Part shown: piece by piece, positions 22,335-34,734 of the stretch
How positions within the stretch are numbered: the stretch's first letter is position 1
Layout: the number at the start of each line of letters is the position of its first letter
Source of the DNA: Aphrophora alni
Taxonomy: Eukaryota > Arthropoda > Insecta > Hemiptera > Aphrophoridae
Reading direction: 5' to 3'
DNA length: 64,000 nucleotides
Assembly (NCBI GenBank): GCA_963513935.1
Contig: OY740771.1
Location: 14,041,138-14,105,137, forward strand
Position numbers and translations under genes: made by a program
The notes under the pieces: model-generated
Seen by the model: only the letters and a program-made list of their open reading frames with translations
Database searches by the model: none
What the model was told of the DNA's origin: nothing

Positions 22335-23190
22335 AATATACACCCGTCTGGAATACTTTAGCATCGTCAGGGTCGGAAAAGAACAAGAATTGGTAAAGGA
22401 AGACTATACAGTAAAGATGAAAGAGAGGGATCTAACCTCGGGAACTACCAAAAAGCCACGAATTTTTGGGCCGCTCTGACCCTACCGAATAGCCACGATC
22501 ATTAGAGGGGATTAAGAAGGGTTCGTTTGCCAGCGCTGAAATGTCCGAAAAGCCACGACGGCTCAGCCAGGTAGCCGGCACCACCTCTGGGAAAAAGGGA
22601 ATTGATAATTACCTATGACATAAACCATTTACTACTACACTTAGTAGTTTGTAAAATAAAAGTTTATTTTTTATGATACAAGCATACTACAGGCACTACA
22701 AGCATACTTCGTACTAAAGGTTCGCCAGTCCCAGACATTTAAAAAAAAAAAAATTACCCTATTTTCGACTTTTACGTACTTCGAAATATCCAAAAACTAC
22801 GATAATTTGAAAACTGTGATCTTCAAAAATCAATTTTGAAACCTTATTTTACAGGAAAAATGATGAATAAATCATATATCCGTGTCGGGATAGAGAAAGC
22901 TACAACAAAAATAGATACTAATATTTATAGAATATACTCTTTCGGCACTACAAGCATACTTCCTACTAAAGGTTCGATCGTGGCTTTTTGGACATTTCGT
23001 TCCTTGCGAGATGACCCTTCTTAATCCTCACTAATGATCGTGGCTATTTGGTAATTTCAGATGGACCGAAAAATTCGTGGCTTTTTGGTAACAGCCCTAA
23101 CCTCAGAACACACGTAAAAGGGGTAGATCCAGCCAAGGTCCCGCGAGGTTGCCAAGCCTTTACTCACTAAAGCGAGCCACTGACGATTTA
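22335..23190 (+). repeat. SINE-like repeat copy split by a hAT-like MITE
   Basis: The first part (22335-22439) holds AGCATCGTCAGGGTCGGAAA and GATGAAAGAGAGGGATCTAA. The second part (from 23097) resumes with AACACACGTAAAAGGGGTAG and TCCAGCCAAGGTCCCGCGAG, then CACTAAAGCGAGCCAC. It gives the most complete 3' end of the family seen here. Confidence 0.65.
22440..23096. mobile_element. hAT-like MITE nested in a SINE-like repeat
   Basis: Identical 8-bp flanks CTAACCTC at 22432-22439 and 23097-23104 match the target duplication of hAT elements. The 657-bp element has inverted ends sharing ACCAAAAAGCCACGAATTTT, after GGG and a few variable bases. An inner inverted repeat is built on GTGGCTxTTTGG. An internal direct repeat, GGCACTACAAGCATACTTC, occurs near 22691 and 22943. 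No transposase frame is present. The SINE-like repeat continues on both sides, which confirms a clean insertion. Confidence 0.8.
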
Positions 23191-25300
23191 ATGAATGAAC
23201 ACTGTAGGCCTACATCTTATCTGTTCTGATAATTGTTTTCAAATTGTTCGATAAACTGTGCCGTATTATTAAAAAGATATTATTTCATTGGTATGTAGTT
23301 TGTTTTATTGTAAATTTAATCCGATTTGCGTCCTATTTAAATATTAGTAATGATTAAAGATAATAAAACACATTTTTTTAAAATATATTTTGTAATATCC
23401 ACTTTTTATTAGTCTAGCCGACCAATGGTTTCGCCTGCTAAGGCATTGACGAGGCTGTATTACAGACTGAAGAAAAAAGAAAAAAAAACAGAAAACCTTA
23501 AAACTAGAGGGTGGGAGTTAGGATACAATGAATGGAAGGTTGGGGAAATACCCGGCCTGGGCAATGACCATAGGAACAATACACAATGGGAAAACCAGTT
23601 ATATTACAAAATATAAAAAAAATTGTGTTTTATTATCTTTAAACATGGAATTCCACCAAGAACCATCGGTCTCAACAGTAATGAAAACTAGTAATGATTG
23701 TATATTTCCGAAACACTTATAAGGAATTTGTTTTAAATAGCTAACAAACCATTATAAACCTGATCCGGTTTGAAAACAAATTTGTGACGGAACATACGTT
23801 TAGACCCTAGCCCATTTCGAGTTCTAAATCGTTATCCCAGGTTTACCCATGCACCCAGCTGTGAAGAGATCAATATTACACTACCGAATTAAAGCTAGTT
23901 ACTAAATATTCACTGACACATTTATAAGTAAAACAACTTTATCATCCAACATTTTTTACAAACATTTGTTTGGAGTACAAAAAATATAAATTTTTGTAAA
24001 ATATAATTCAAAATTTACACCGAGTTTTCATCATAAGCACAGTACTTGTTTTTTTCAAAACTTTTCAATATAAATTTATTTTCAGAATATATTCAAGTCA
24101 GGAACTCATTTTGTGAACATCTTGTAACGTAGGGTATTGCTTGACATAAACTTAAAGTAAACGTGGAATTGTAAGCCTAACACATTATGTATGCTAGATG
24201 GGGAATCTCTTTCGCAGTTCAGTGAATAGATCGAATTACCATTTCGCATTTAAATAAACTGGGCTAAATAAGGCAACGTTATGAATACTGAGCCGCCGAA
24301 GGCAACAGTTCATTTTTGATGTGTTCCGTCAGAAAATAATTCTGTTGTTTTATATATCTCCTCTTTTGTTGTTTTCCTCTCTGCGTTGTTTTATATTTTC
24401 AGAGTTATCTTATGATACGTCTAACGGAGTAATGTTGTTTGAAGTAATTAACCTCATACATTTTAATTTAGCTTCATGGAAAATTCCTTTGTAAATAGAG
24501 TTTATTTCCCTCAATATGAAATTGTAAATATTAAAAATTCAGTACTCGGACTTTGCAGTTACGAGCCGGAGTGTTAGAATTTATATAAAAAATATTTCGC
24601 ATTTTTAAGATTATAACAAAATTATTTATCTTTATAACGATTGCCAAACAATTTACGGTGCAATCTTTACATTTATCTCTAGGCTATATTACATTTTGTA
24701 CAACATACTGCTTCAACCCAACCCCATTTTGATGTCTAAAACACTCATCACCAGATCTGCCCTTGCATCATTGGGTATCCAACTTTAAAGAGGTTAAATT
24801 AAGAGATTAATTTAACACACACAACACAAAAACCAATTAATTATTAAGAACAGTGCTGACCTTAGGCGTAGTTCAATTCGTCTCAATTTAAATAATAAAT
24901 GAAAGCGTCTGATTAGAGAATTCGGCCTCCGGAAAACTCCAATTAATTAACTACCCATGGTGCAATTTGGAAATATATACAAAACACTTTAAAAACTACA
25001 CTGCACTACAAAACACTTCTGTCTGCCTGTACTGGTCTCCTTTCCTAGTTTGACTAGCATTGTCTGCTCAACCAAACTACCCAGTCAGCTGTGGATAGTC
25101 CGGGTAAAGCAAAAATGAATCCCCCACAAGTATAAGTCGAGCTGAGTGACGCACCGATATATAATTGTGAATTTCTTACAAAATATAGAAAATATAGCTA
25201 TTGGGTTATTCATCGTAGAAACGTCGACGTCCAATACCATGAAATATGCACTGATCCTAATTCGTAGAGTCATAAATTCTTGTGTGCCCGAGGTGGAGAT
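23190..25300. other. AT-rich sequence, no gene seen
   Basis: I see no recognisable coding motif, long repeat or RNA gene in this stretch. The small open frames near 23425-23722 are lysine-rich and overlap in two frames. Confidence 0.55.
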
Positions 25301-25364
25301 TACAGAGAAATAGGTAACTCTGAGGAACGTGGAAAAGGCAGCATGCTGGACAGTGAGAGATTTG

Positions 25365-25610
25365 TGAAGGTGAGGAGGTTAAGTAGACTTGGACATGTGG
25401 GAAGGATACGACAGGAGAACTTACCATCGAGAGATTTTGTTAGAAAGAATGGGTGACGTGAGGAAAAGATGAAGACCACGAAGGAGATGGATGCAGGACC
25501 TGAGTATTTTGGGTGAGCGGAACTGGTAGAGAGTTGTTGGGGACAGAAGAGACTCGAGGCGAATAATTGAGAATGTCCAAGAGGAAGAAGAAATATATAC
25601 GATGCGCGGC
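25365..25610 (+). pseudogene. C-terminal remnant of a non-LTR retrotransposon
   Basis: The plus strand reads RLGHVGRIRQENLPSRDF, then RRPRRRWMQDLSILG, a W, and DRRDSR. The pattern RLxWxGHV...GRPxxRWxDxxxxDL...W...AxDRxxW is typical of the C-terminal end of many LINE reverse-transcriptase proteins. Here it is shortened and contains stops. No upstream reverse transcriptase is joined to it. Confidence 0.7.
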
Positions 25611-26379
25611 TATTAAATATTGAGAGTATGTTTATATTTCTTATAGAAAACAGTGAAAACTGATTGTGAGCTCATTGGCAGAGAAATTGGAGTGTCTTAA
25701 TGACTTAACTGTTCATTTACAGACTTAGATAATAAAATGTTGATTAACATTCAAACAGATGGAATATTTTATCAAACTTTTAAACTGGGCTGTGATAACC
25801 TCCATCAGAGGCCTCACCAGCGTCGACCTAAAGGTCTTTTGCCGCAAAAAAGGTTGGTTTTTAGGGTTTTTGCCATGATTCATTCTAATCGTCCGTTGAA
25901 CACTGATGCACAATCTTCATTGATACATCGGTGCCTTGAAACGCTTTGAAATCACCAGACTATCGAACTTTACTTATCCCCTTGTGAGAGGGTGTTAACA
26001 TGGTTTTGTTATCTATTAGATGTTAAACATAACAATAATTCTCCACGCGGTTCTTACGATTTCAAACAAATTGTAGTGCACGGAGAAGATTAATGACCCT
26101 ACCTCATTTGAATAATCGGAAGTAAAAAAAATTACAGTTCAGGAATAATCGGAAAAAAACAAAAACAAAATGGAGAGTCAGCGAAGTTTTTTTTAAAATG
26201 CTGGAATTTAGTCATATACAATTTTACGGTGTTGTACTGTTTAAGATTTATTTGACTAATTTTGTCGAGTTATTTTCAACTTTTGAGCGATAAATTTTGT
26301 GAAATGTTTTCGTACGATTTATTAGATTCGTAAACAAAAGGAAGTATTGTTAAAACACTCAAATGTCTCAGCTCGATAA

Positions 26380-27230
26380 TTTTCGAGGGTTCGAAATTAC
26401 TAATTGCGAATTTTTATTGTAATAAGTTATAGATTGAATAATATTCGAGGTATGAATAAAAGGGTCGATGTTGTGCTAAAACCACACGAAACACTGACCG
26501 CAGGCATATAGGGTCAGTTATTTCTAAAAATAAAATTTTTCTACACGATAGTTTTTGCCCCCACAACGCCCCAAGGTCATTTATTCCCGTTATATATTTC
26601 CTATACGCGTGACGATACAAACAATATAAATACATAATTTGAAATATATAAGATTTATCGTCTTGTTTGTGTAGACTGGTTGCGACTTACAGACAGACAG
26701 ACACATACGTAAAATTTTTAAATGTCTTTGGGTATACCTACGGACCCTAATAAAGAGAAATAATTGTAAATGTAGTCCATCTTTCATGGAGATTGAATTG
26801 TTTGTTTCAGAGTTCACAAAAACTACTTTTGAAACTATGCATTTTTCATTGTGTGGTTAAATTACGTTGTTGATCATAAAAAAAACTATAATATATGATT
26901 TTGTACTGCAATTTCATTTCAAATCTAAATTATTATTTTTTTTTTGGATTTGTAGGTCAGGCCGTGTTCAAGTAAGGGCGGGTTGACACGATATCTAAGA
27001 CTTGTAATTAGCCTAGCATCAACATATTAATTATTTCGTTAAATATAAATATTTGTAATCAAATAACTTTTAATTTTGTTTTATACCCCACTTCTAAAAA
27101 TAAAAAATTCAACTGGATAGTTTTTGCCAGTAAATTACTCCTAGGTATGAAATTAAATAATATATAGGATACATCGTCTTGTCTGTGTACTCGGTTTGCG
27201 ACTTACTGACACGTGTGTGAAACTCTAAAA
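26380..27230 (+). repeat. Dispersed repeat with ACAGACAG ends, two adjacent copies
   Basis: Both copies contain TAGTTTTTGCC, a TATATAGGAT or TATAAGATTTATCGTCTTG stretch, and TTGCGACTTACAGACAGACA or a close variant. The second copy (26820-27230) starts with TTTTCATTGTGTGGTTA. A third copy is at 60340-60800. No gene. Confidence 0.65.
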
Positions 27231-27344
27231 ATGATTTAAATTTCCTCCATTTGACATTTTCAATTCGATTATTGTATTTGAACACAATATAGCTTTAAAT
27301 AAATATTGAGCTTGTCTTGTGAGATAATATTAGATAGAATAAAA

Positions 27345-27546
27345 CTCGAACTCAAGGTCTCACAAAACTTGCATTTACTTAATCAAACGCGTTTCAACGA
27401 CAAAGTCGCATTCCTCAGTTAATAACTAAATTATAACTGATTTATAGTTATAGTTTAGTTATTGTAACTCATGTATCACCGAGGATGGCGACTTTGTCGT
27501 TGAAACGCGTTTGATTAAGTAAATGCAAGTTTTGTGAGACCTTGAG
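27345..27546. repeat. Palindrome with outward hammerhead-like cores
   Basis: The arms share about 59 bp, including TGCATTTACTTAATCAAACG and GCGTTTCAACGACAAAGTCG on the left and their complements on the right. The loop contains a second inverted repeat around AACTAAA/TTTAGTT. The left arm on the minus strand reads CTGAGGA (27412-27418), a GCGAC/GTCG hairpin, then GAAACGCGTTT. The right arm reads CCGAGGA (27479-27485) and GAAACGCG (27502-27509). The motif GTCGTTGAAACGCGTTT recurs at 62151-62166. Confidence 0.75.
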
Positions 27547-28267
27547 TTAGAGTTTAGATCTATCACAATATACTGTTGCCTACACTAAATTTTTGGTTCT
27601 TATAATAAATGTCATGGCCGCTATCATGCTTTACGTACATACGACAACGGCGACAGACAGACAACATGTCGAAAAATTTAACTTTGAGTTCCTGATTCAA
27701 AAATATTTAACTATTACCAAACTTAATTTATACTTCATATACTGGTAAATAGAAAATGGCACTTCAATAAAATTAGTTTCGTTAAATCCAGTCGAAAGAT
27801 GCGACAAAGTTTTTGATATATGAAATCATGGTGACGCAATTTGTTCATACTTTTACTAAAATCTTCTTTAGCTCCTTAGAGTAGTCTCACATATTGCATA
27901 GGTTTCAGATCAGATGACTGCTTACACAATTGAGTTTGACCATAAAATTTTAGGCGCATCAGAACCAGGGACACAAAACCAGAACGTTAGAGCGAAACCA
28001 CCAGTGAAACTCATTACACTGGACTAATTACACTTTCATTAACGTAAACATTCAATTTAAATTACAATTATTAAACAGTAAAATACGGAAGGTTGACAGT
28101 GTTTTAAATTCACAACAAATTAGGTAATTGGAAATAAATTAATTCCACCGCTCACAGTCCTGTCTTCTTTCTTTTACGTAACGATAGTTTCGCTTCTTCC
28201 TTCAGACATTAACAAACTAATATTTCTTGCCACTTGATGAGCGTCTAAATACGTAGAGAAACGGGTT

Positions 28268-29285
28268 TATATTGCGTAAATGTGAGGTACTTAGAGGCAG
28301 AAATCCACTTAGTTTTAAAAACTATACTTTTTTAAGGTTTTAAAATTTTTTCCGCCATCTTGGATCCACCAAATTGAATCAAAGTTAATTTTTCATATCA
28401 TAGGAAGCTGGACTTGATTTTCATGTATATTTTTACACGTTGAAGGCCGTTTATCGATAAATGCTTTCGTTTTAAAGGTATAAACATTTAAAGTTGTAAT
28501 GAAGGGGAAACGGCGTTATTAGTTCAACCGGTACAATCCGCCTTCGAAACTTTTTTATTGGGTTTTTCCTGCAGAATGCATCCAAAATGATCCAGAAAGC
28601 AATTTTGAAAAAGTTCAACTTAATTTTACAAGCGAAATGAATAGTTACTAAACTGCATTGTTGTAACATAATGCAAGCAGCTGATGTAAACTAACAGCTG
28701 ATTTAAATTAGGTCTACTTTCATAAACGGATTTTACTTGATTATCGCACTGCCAATCTGTAGAGGTGAAGCACTTTGAATATTTATTGTAGAATGCTATG
28801 CTTTCAAATTGTATTGTTAGCAATGCATGATCAAAAATATTTATTTGAATTTTAAAATTAAATATCGAAACATTTAAAGAGAATAATATCGGTTGACATT
28901 TATTTTGTAGTTGTGTTGTTAATTACTAGTTAATGTTTAATATTACTTTATTAGAACTGTTTAAAGTTCGTATTGTATGTATTCCGGAGGAAAAATATAA
29001 TAGTAATGTATCGACCGCGCATTTCATCTAGTTTTATAACTAACGCGATTTTTCCGTCATTTAAAATTTGAATGCTTATAACTAAAAAATTATTTAATTT
29101 ATCTAAAAACTAATTTCCTAGTCAAATTTTACATGAAAATCATGTATCACATGTCCACGTTTCTATTAAAAAAAAAATTGAATCAATATGCGGATCTAAG
29201 ATGGCGAACAAAAAAATTGTAATTTCTTAAACTACGTAGATCTGCATTTGTTTCTGCTTCCAAGTACCTCAGTTATGTAATATAA
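28268..29285. mobile_element. Non-autonomous element with about 180-bp inverted ends
   Basis: 28268-28440 and 29105-29285 are imperfect reverse complements. They share GAGGTACTT, GCAGAAA, CGCCATCTT followed by GGATC, and TTGATTTTCATGTA. About 660 bp of AT-rich DNA lies between them without a recognisable gene. It borders the Penelope-like remnant at 29440. The exact ends and target duplication could not be set. Confidence 0.6.
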
Positions 29286-29439
29286 ACATTTACAAAACAA
29301 CATCAATACATAAAACATACGTTCAAAATACAAAAATAAAACTGATACATTTATATACACGAATGCATTGTCACTGTTAAGTTATAACTGATGTTAAAAT
29401 GGGAAGAATAAGATACCATGGGATCAATTTGAATTATCT

Positions 29440-29800
29440 TATCAAAAATTGTAATAAACTGGAAATTAGTTTTTTAAATTTAAAAGTAAAATGGTTTATT
29501 TTGCATGTTTATAAACTTCAAACTTCCATAAAACGTACAAACGTGGTCCTTTAAAACATTTACACAAAATTTGTAAATAATTAATGTCGCCGCCAGTGTA
29601 ACTCTGGCTTGTTTCAATATGTTCTTCAAATTTTGATGTTTTTGTATTATTGTTGTGATTTTTTTAAAAGTATTCTATAAACCTTACTTTGAAGGATGTG
29701 CCGGTTTCTTCGATGTGATGTTTATTACAATTGACACAACGGATTTTATAGATTCCAGTCATATTGTGTGGACAAATGGCTTTTTTCAAAGCTTAACTCA
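29440..29800 (-). pseudogene. Penelope-like element GIY-YIG endonuclease remnant
   Basis: On the minus strand the reading is TGIYKIRCVNCNKHHIEETG, followed by SFKVRF, then SKFEEHIETSQ and later FEVYKHAKQ. The block GIYxIxCxxCxxxYIGxTGRxFxxR is the hallmark of the GIY-YIG endonuclease at the C-terminus of Penelope-like retroelements. Here YIGETG has become HIEETG, and stops occur downstream. The reverse-transcriptase part is not recognisable nearby. This shows that Penelope-like elements exist in this genome, which matters for the hammerhead-like motifs. Confidence 0.75.
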
Positions 29801-30308
29801 GGTTTTTATTAGTTTTGGATGCTAAGACCAGAATTCTTGAATTATTGTAATATATTTTAGTTGGCATTTTAAGTTGAGCTCATTAATATTCCCATTTCAC
29901 TAAAATTTGAATAAACTGTGAAAACGATTTTGAGAAGTTAAGTCTTTAGAACGTACTTGTGATTGATTTTTTCCCCCATAACTCACAAAGACGTGTTTTT
30001 GATACATTGACGATCAATAAGTTTTTTTTCGGTGTTTGAGTTGAGAAAAATTTGTTCAGGATCGTTATATATTTATTTTTATTTTTTACCTTAAACTTCT
30101 GAGGTATAAAAAATACGAAAAAACCCTCAACAGTTATGGTTAAAAAATGCTCACATTCGAGAGTTGACTAAAACTATCGTTAGGGTTGGAGAGTGACACG
30201 ACGAAAAAAACGAAATACTTATATGCGAGAGAAAAAAATGATTTGTGAATATAAAATAAATTTATTATATTTCAATTTACGTACATAGCTTTTTTAGATC
30301 TTCAATTT

Positions 30309-30978
30309 TGTCAACGAAATGTGAACTGATCATATTCTCTAGAACAAGTTAAACTTATACGAGTTATTTCCCGTGCTTATAGAAGTGAACAACAATGCTC
30401 TACGCACGGATACAATAAACTCGTGTTCCAACAATAAAATTCAAAACAACATATTTCAAGCTCTGAAATTTCAGATTAGGTTATAAAAATGGTTTTGTTT
30501 TTCTTTCAAGAGATTCCGAGACCCAATTAAACCCTTTACGTTATCTAAATGACTTTCTCCAGCAGTAAAATAATTACAAAAAATTCCACAGCTCTCCGAA
30601 CTTTAATGAAATTCTTCATTTCTAATTGTATTTCTAGGAATCTTGAGACGGAGTGTTTGTCTAGAAAAGATAAAGAATGTGTGTTGGATTATGACTGAAA
30701 ATAAATTTCATGTTTTATCACCTCCAATTAAAAACAGAATAAATGTTGCCAAAAATAATATCACCGAGGTGAGGTTAGTTTCTCATTAGGACATTCCTGA
30801 CGTCGCTTCCTAATGAAGCACGTGACAACTCGACGCCGACGCCTCATTTATCAGGCCTGGTTATGTTTACTTTGTCCTTACATAAACTGAATATAATTAA
30901 TTACAATACTTAATTTGAAAACCGAGTGACAGATTTTTAAAGAACTTCTGTAACGCACATTAGCGTGTGGTTGCTACA
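30309..30978 (-). repeat. 0.67 kb TG...CA repeat, LTR-like, copy 2 (inverted)
   Basis: This is the reverse complement of 20977-21644 along its full length, with only scattered differences (for example a 2-base indel beside AACCAGGCCTG). The pair is 8.7 kb apart in opposite orientation. Weaker similarity continues past its right end (about 31025-31130), which pairs with 20860-20976. Confidence 0.7.
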
Positions 30979-30979
30979 A

Positions 30980-33700
30980 GTTTAAATTGACGATAAGTAC
31001 TGTTTAAGTAGCAATAAGGGATGACATTAATTATTATTTTTACTTACTAAAATAAAGAGATAGTATCTCTATTTAGGGATTTTTGTATTCGTTTTTAACA
31101 TTCTATATTTCAAGACACCGTTTTTGTTGTGCATGGTTTTTTTCTCTGGAAGACAATAAAAAATGGCATACAATTTTTTTAAAATTTTGACCATCATAAA
31201 CAAAATGGCGACCAAAAGAGTTATCTTATTTAGGAAGTTAGATTGGTAAGGAAGATCAAGAGAAGAAGAGAAGGCAGACTAAGAAGGCAAGAGAATCGAT
31301 TTTTCTAAATGTTCGTTCACTCCTGCTTAAAAATACAAGAATGATTGTTTTGTTGGGCATTTTTAAATCACCATTTAAGAAAACGGATAGTAACAGAATG
31401 TAGATGATAGACAAAGCAATCTTTTGAAAACATGTTTGTACAAAGACTGTATCAGTCAATAAAGTTACAGAGAGAACTATTTGAATTTTAATATGAGGTA
31501 AATAACACATTAATGTCATACAAGGGGATGTAATATACGAATTATGCAAACTAAATAATTATTTTTGCTCCCATTTTGTTTTGGATGGTCAGAATTTATT
31601 TTGATTCTGTTTTATCTTGCTATTACCAGCCTTTACGTGCCACTTAACATTTTTGAGCAGCCCACGTTTAAAATAACCTAAATATTTACTTGTTAAGATT
31701 TTCCCTTCCTAAAGAGTTAGACGCAAACTGAATTCAAATATTAAAAAAAGAGCAGGTTCTTTTCATCCACCCTGTAGCGTACACATTATTTTGTTATTAT
31801 CTAGTTTTAGTTACCCAGTATAAAGTTTGTTATCACAAAAACATTCTACTTCTGTTTTTTAAATGATCTTTACATGTCGTGGTCTCAAAAAGTAATAAAG
31901 GAAGATGTTCGATATGCCATCGTTGCTATCTGTACGTAAGCAAGATAGTGGTGACAAAAATTAAGATAGGAACATGAAATTTATTGTAAAGGTCTACACT
32001 GTGCTCATATAGAACATTAAGGAAATTCGTTAAAATCGCACTGAATAAATCAAACTGGTCGTTATTTTATAGTTTTTTGTTCACTTAACTAAACTTCATA
32101 ACACGAAATTACATTTCATATTTCAATTCTTCTGCATGTAACGATAGATACCTCATTTCTCTGCATTGCAAAATATCAAAGTTATTGTCAGAAAATGCTA
32201 TATTCATAAGTATGTAATTCGGTAGAACCGAGTCACTGACACGAGCAAAGCGAGTGGAGATTTCAATATACACACATCTATGAGATTCATTGGGGCCTAA
32301 GCTACGAAAAGAAAATAGTGTTTAGAAAACCTGTGTAACAAATTATAAAACCTTCTTTTTATTATCAAGGACCCTCGAATCAGTGTTCCACGAAAACTCA
32401 CCACATTATTTTACTCCAGATATAACTCTCTAGTGTTTTTTGTGAGAAAATAATAGATTTAAATTTCACAATTTTTATACATTTATATAATAGAACTGTA
32501 TTACGGTACGGGCTCTAGCCGCAAAAAAATTAATTATGTTTATCGTACATTGATAAAGCAGCAAAAGTTAACTAGCAAAAGATACTGAGCACATTGTATG
32601 AGAACTATATATACATGTAAAATATGCTTTATATAGGTATCACTTCTATAGGGTGAAATCTAAACGGGAATTTCCTTACCTCAGGCATGTGAGAAAAAAC
32701 TTGTCTGCATCAGAAACTGGACTTACCTGAAACAATAAGTTAACACATAAAAATAAGTTAACATCGTCAGAACATACATGACATATAGGTTATACAATAT
32801 GGAAAATATTAAGATAGTAAAAACAAGCTACTGGTTATCATTATAAGGTTACTTTATGACTCTGGGGCGAGTATCCTGGGATTGCTTATCTGTGGAGACG
32901 CGCGGTCTGTTTACATTTATAGGAAGAGGATTTGCATTCGAAACCCTTGCACTTCAACCGTGGTTTACTCCTCTAGTAGACCTTGCAAGACATGTCAGCA
33001 TTTTGAGCCTTCTACGAGATTCAGGAGCTTTAGTACAATACTACGATCAGGATCCTCGCTCCAAAGACTCCTTTGGAATCAAAACCAGAAGAATGTGAGT
33101 GGCAATCTAATCGGAATGTTTTCATAAATTACATAGGGCGTATTTATCCAATTTAAGCAGGTGATCTATAATTACTAAGCGCAGTTGTTTAAGACGTCTC
33201 AAACTCAAACTCACCAGCCAACCGTGGAGTCGATCACTTGGGGCTCTCACAAGTCTTTTGGCTACTATTAGTCCAGAGTTTATCCATCGACATCAATGTT
33301 TCTCTCTGGACTATTCTGTAATTACACTCTGCTATGGTAAGAAAGCAGTTAAAGTTGGCGCATTGACTGGTGTAGCGGCGCACGTTTAAATTCAATTTTC
33401 AGTTGAAAACGACGAAAAAAATAAATGTTAGGAAAGTTGGGACCACTCACTAGTAAGTATTTGAAGCTCATTCGAAATCAGTGGAAGGACATTGAATTCC
33501 TGTTCATCAATGAGATATTCATGGTTTTATACGATATGTTTGCACGATTCTAGATTGCGACAACTGAAAAAAACCATTCGGTGGCATCAAAATTATGGTT
33601 TTTGGAGATTTGTTAATCTCAAGATGTTTAAAATCGATTGCAAAATTTCAAACGCATACACACAAGGGCATAAATCAGAAAATAATTAATAAAATTTAAA
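30980..33700. other. Mostly unannotated; a GC-richer patch near 32.85-33.4 kb
   Basis: 31025-31130 pairs with 20860-20976 as diverged inverted similarity. 31690-31775 resembles 20730-20790 in direct orientation (GCAAAC(T/A)GAATTCAAAT). 32856-33098 has overlapping open stretches ending near AAT|GTGAGT, which could be a splice donor, but the translated sequence is not recognised. I do not call an exon. Confidence 0.4.
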
Positions 33701-33708
33701 AACATTGT

Positions 33709-34127
33709 AAACCGTTTTTAAAACAGTCCAAAAGTATAAAATAATTTCTCGTAGCCCCATACAGATTTATAACACCATATAGATTGTCCTGAAAATTTGC
33801 AATTGTGAAATTTCAATAGCTATAAAAATACATGAAAGATTTAAAAAGAAAAACTAGGGGTGGATGGCATAGTAAAGAGTGTGCCGTCTTTGAGAAAACT
33901 CTCAAAATTCCTAATGGAGGTCAAGTATCTCCTAATTCAATAGATGGAGATAATCTTCTATTATTAATTTTATGCACCTCACATTTTTCGTTTTATCTTA
34001 CATGTAGTTTCATAACTATTAAAATTCACAAAAACAAATTTTCAAGACAATCTGTATGCGGTTTGGAATCTGTAAGGAGCTACGAGAAATTATTTTATAC
34101 TTTTTAGTTTGTATTAAAAACGTGGTT
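33709..34127. mobile_element. Hairpin MITE beside a TTAGG tract
   Basis: The first and last 100-120 bp are reverse complements sharing AAGTATAAAATAATTTCTCG and CAGATTGTC(C/T)TGAAAATTTG. The 91-codon open stretch across it reads through both arms and is not a gene. The right end is TTGTATTAAAAACGTGGTT, which is repeated after the TTAGG units that follow. Confidence 0.7.
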
Positions 34128-34140
34128 AGGTTAGGTTAGG
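34126..34140 (+). repeat. Three TTAGG units flanked by a 19-bp direct repeat
   Basis: Three perfect TTAGG units separate two identical 19-bp copies of TTGTATTAAAAACGTGGTT (34109-34127 and 34141-34159). The left copy is also the outer end of the hairpin element at 33709-34127. This looks like a break at the element end that was repaired with addition of telomere repeats. Confidence 0.85.
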
Positions 34141-34734
34141 TTGTATTAAAAACGTGGTTTAAAATTATTAAATAATTATTTTACTGACAACTACCGATTT
34201 GATATTTATGACGATAAATCCATTTAGCAGATGAGAAAGTTCGTACAATATTTTTAGACTGTTTATTTATTGAAAAATATTCAGTAACTAAGAAAATTTC
34301 ACTTATCAGATGTAAATTAAGGATAAACAACATAGAATAAATAAGTAAAAGGTTTTAAAATAGTTAAGTGTACCGTTAACATATATCCTGGCAGAAGAAC
34401 GGAGAGCACGTTCTTGGAATTTTAATGACTTTTCACAATTTTGCATTATATAAGGAAGATGGAAAACATAATTGTCAAAGCTTTATGCAAGTCCCTTTGT
34501 CCTACATCTCCACTAAGTCTTTCATTACTTGTTTGTATATGTATACGGTAGTTATGTATATTAAATTATGTTCCTGAAATATGATTATGCACGACTGTAG
34601 GAGCATCCTTTGTATCGTAAGTGTGCATGTGAAGGAAATTAAAACTGAAGTAATGTGAATGTATTAGAATAATAACTTTGAGGGTGTTTATTTCAGTCAT
34701 TGTGAACGTTGCAATCCACAGACAGATGAACTGG

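Noticed and set aside
32856..33127. Two overlapping 80-codon open frames followed by a GTGAGT donor-like site
   Set aside because: Neither translation shows a family motif, and two competing frames make an exon call unsupported.
33832..34107. 91-codon open frame
   Set aside because: It crosses both arms of a hairpin MITE and part of it is inverted repeat.
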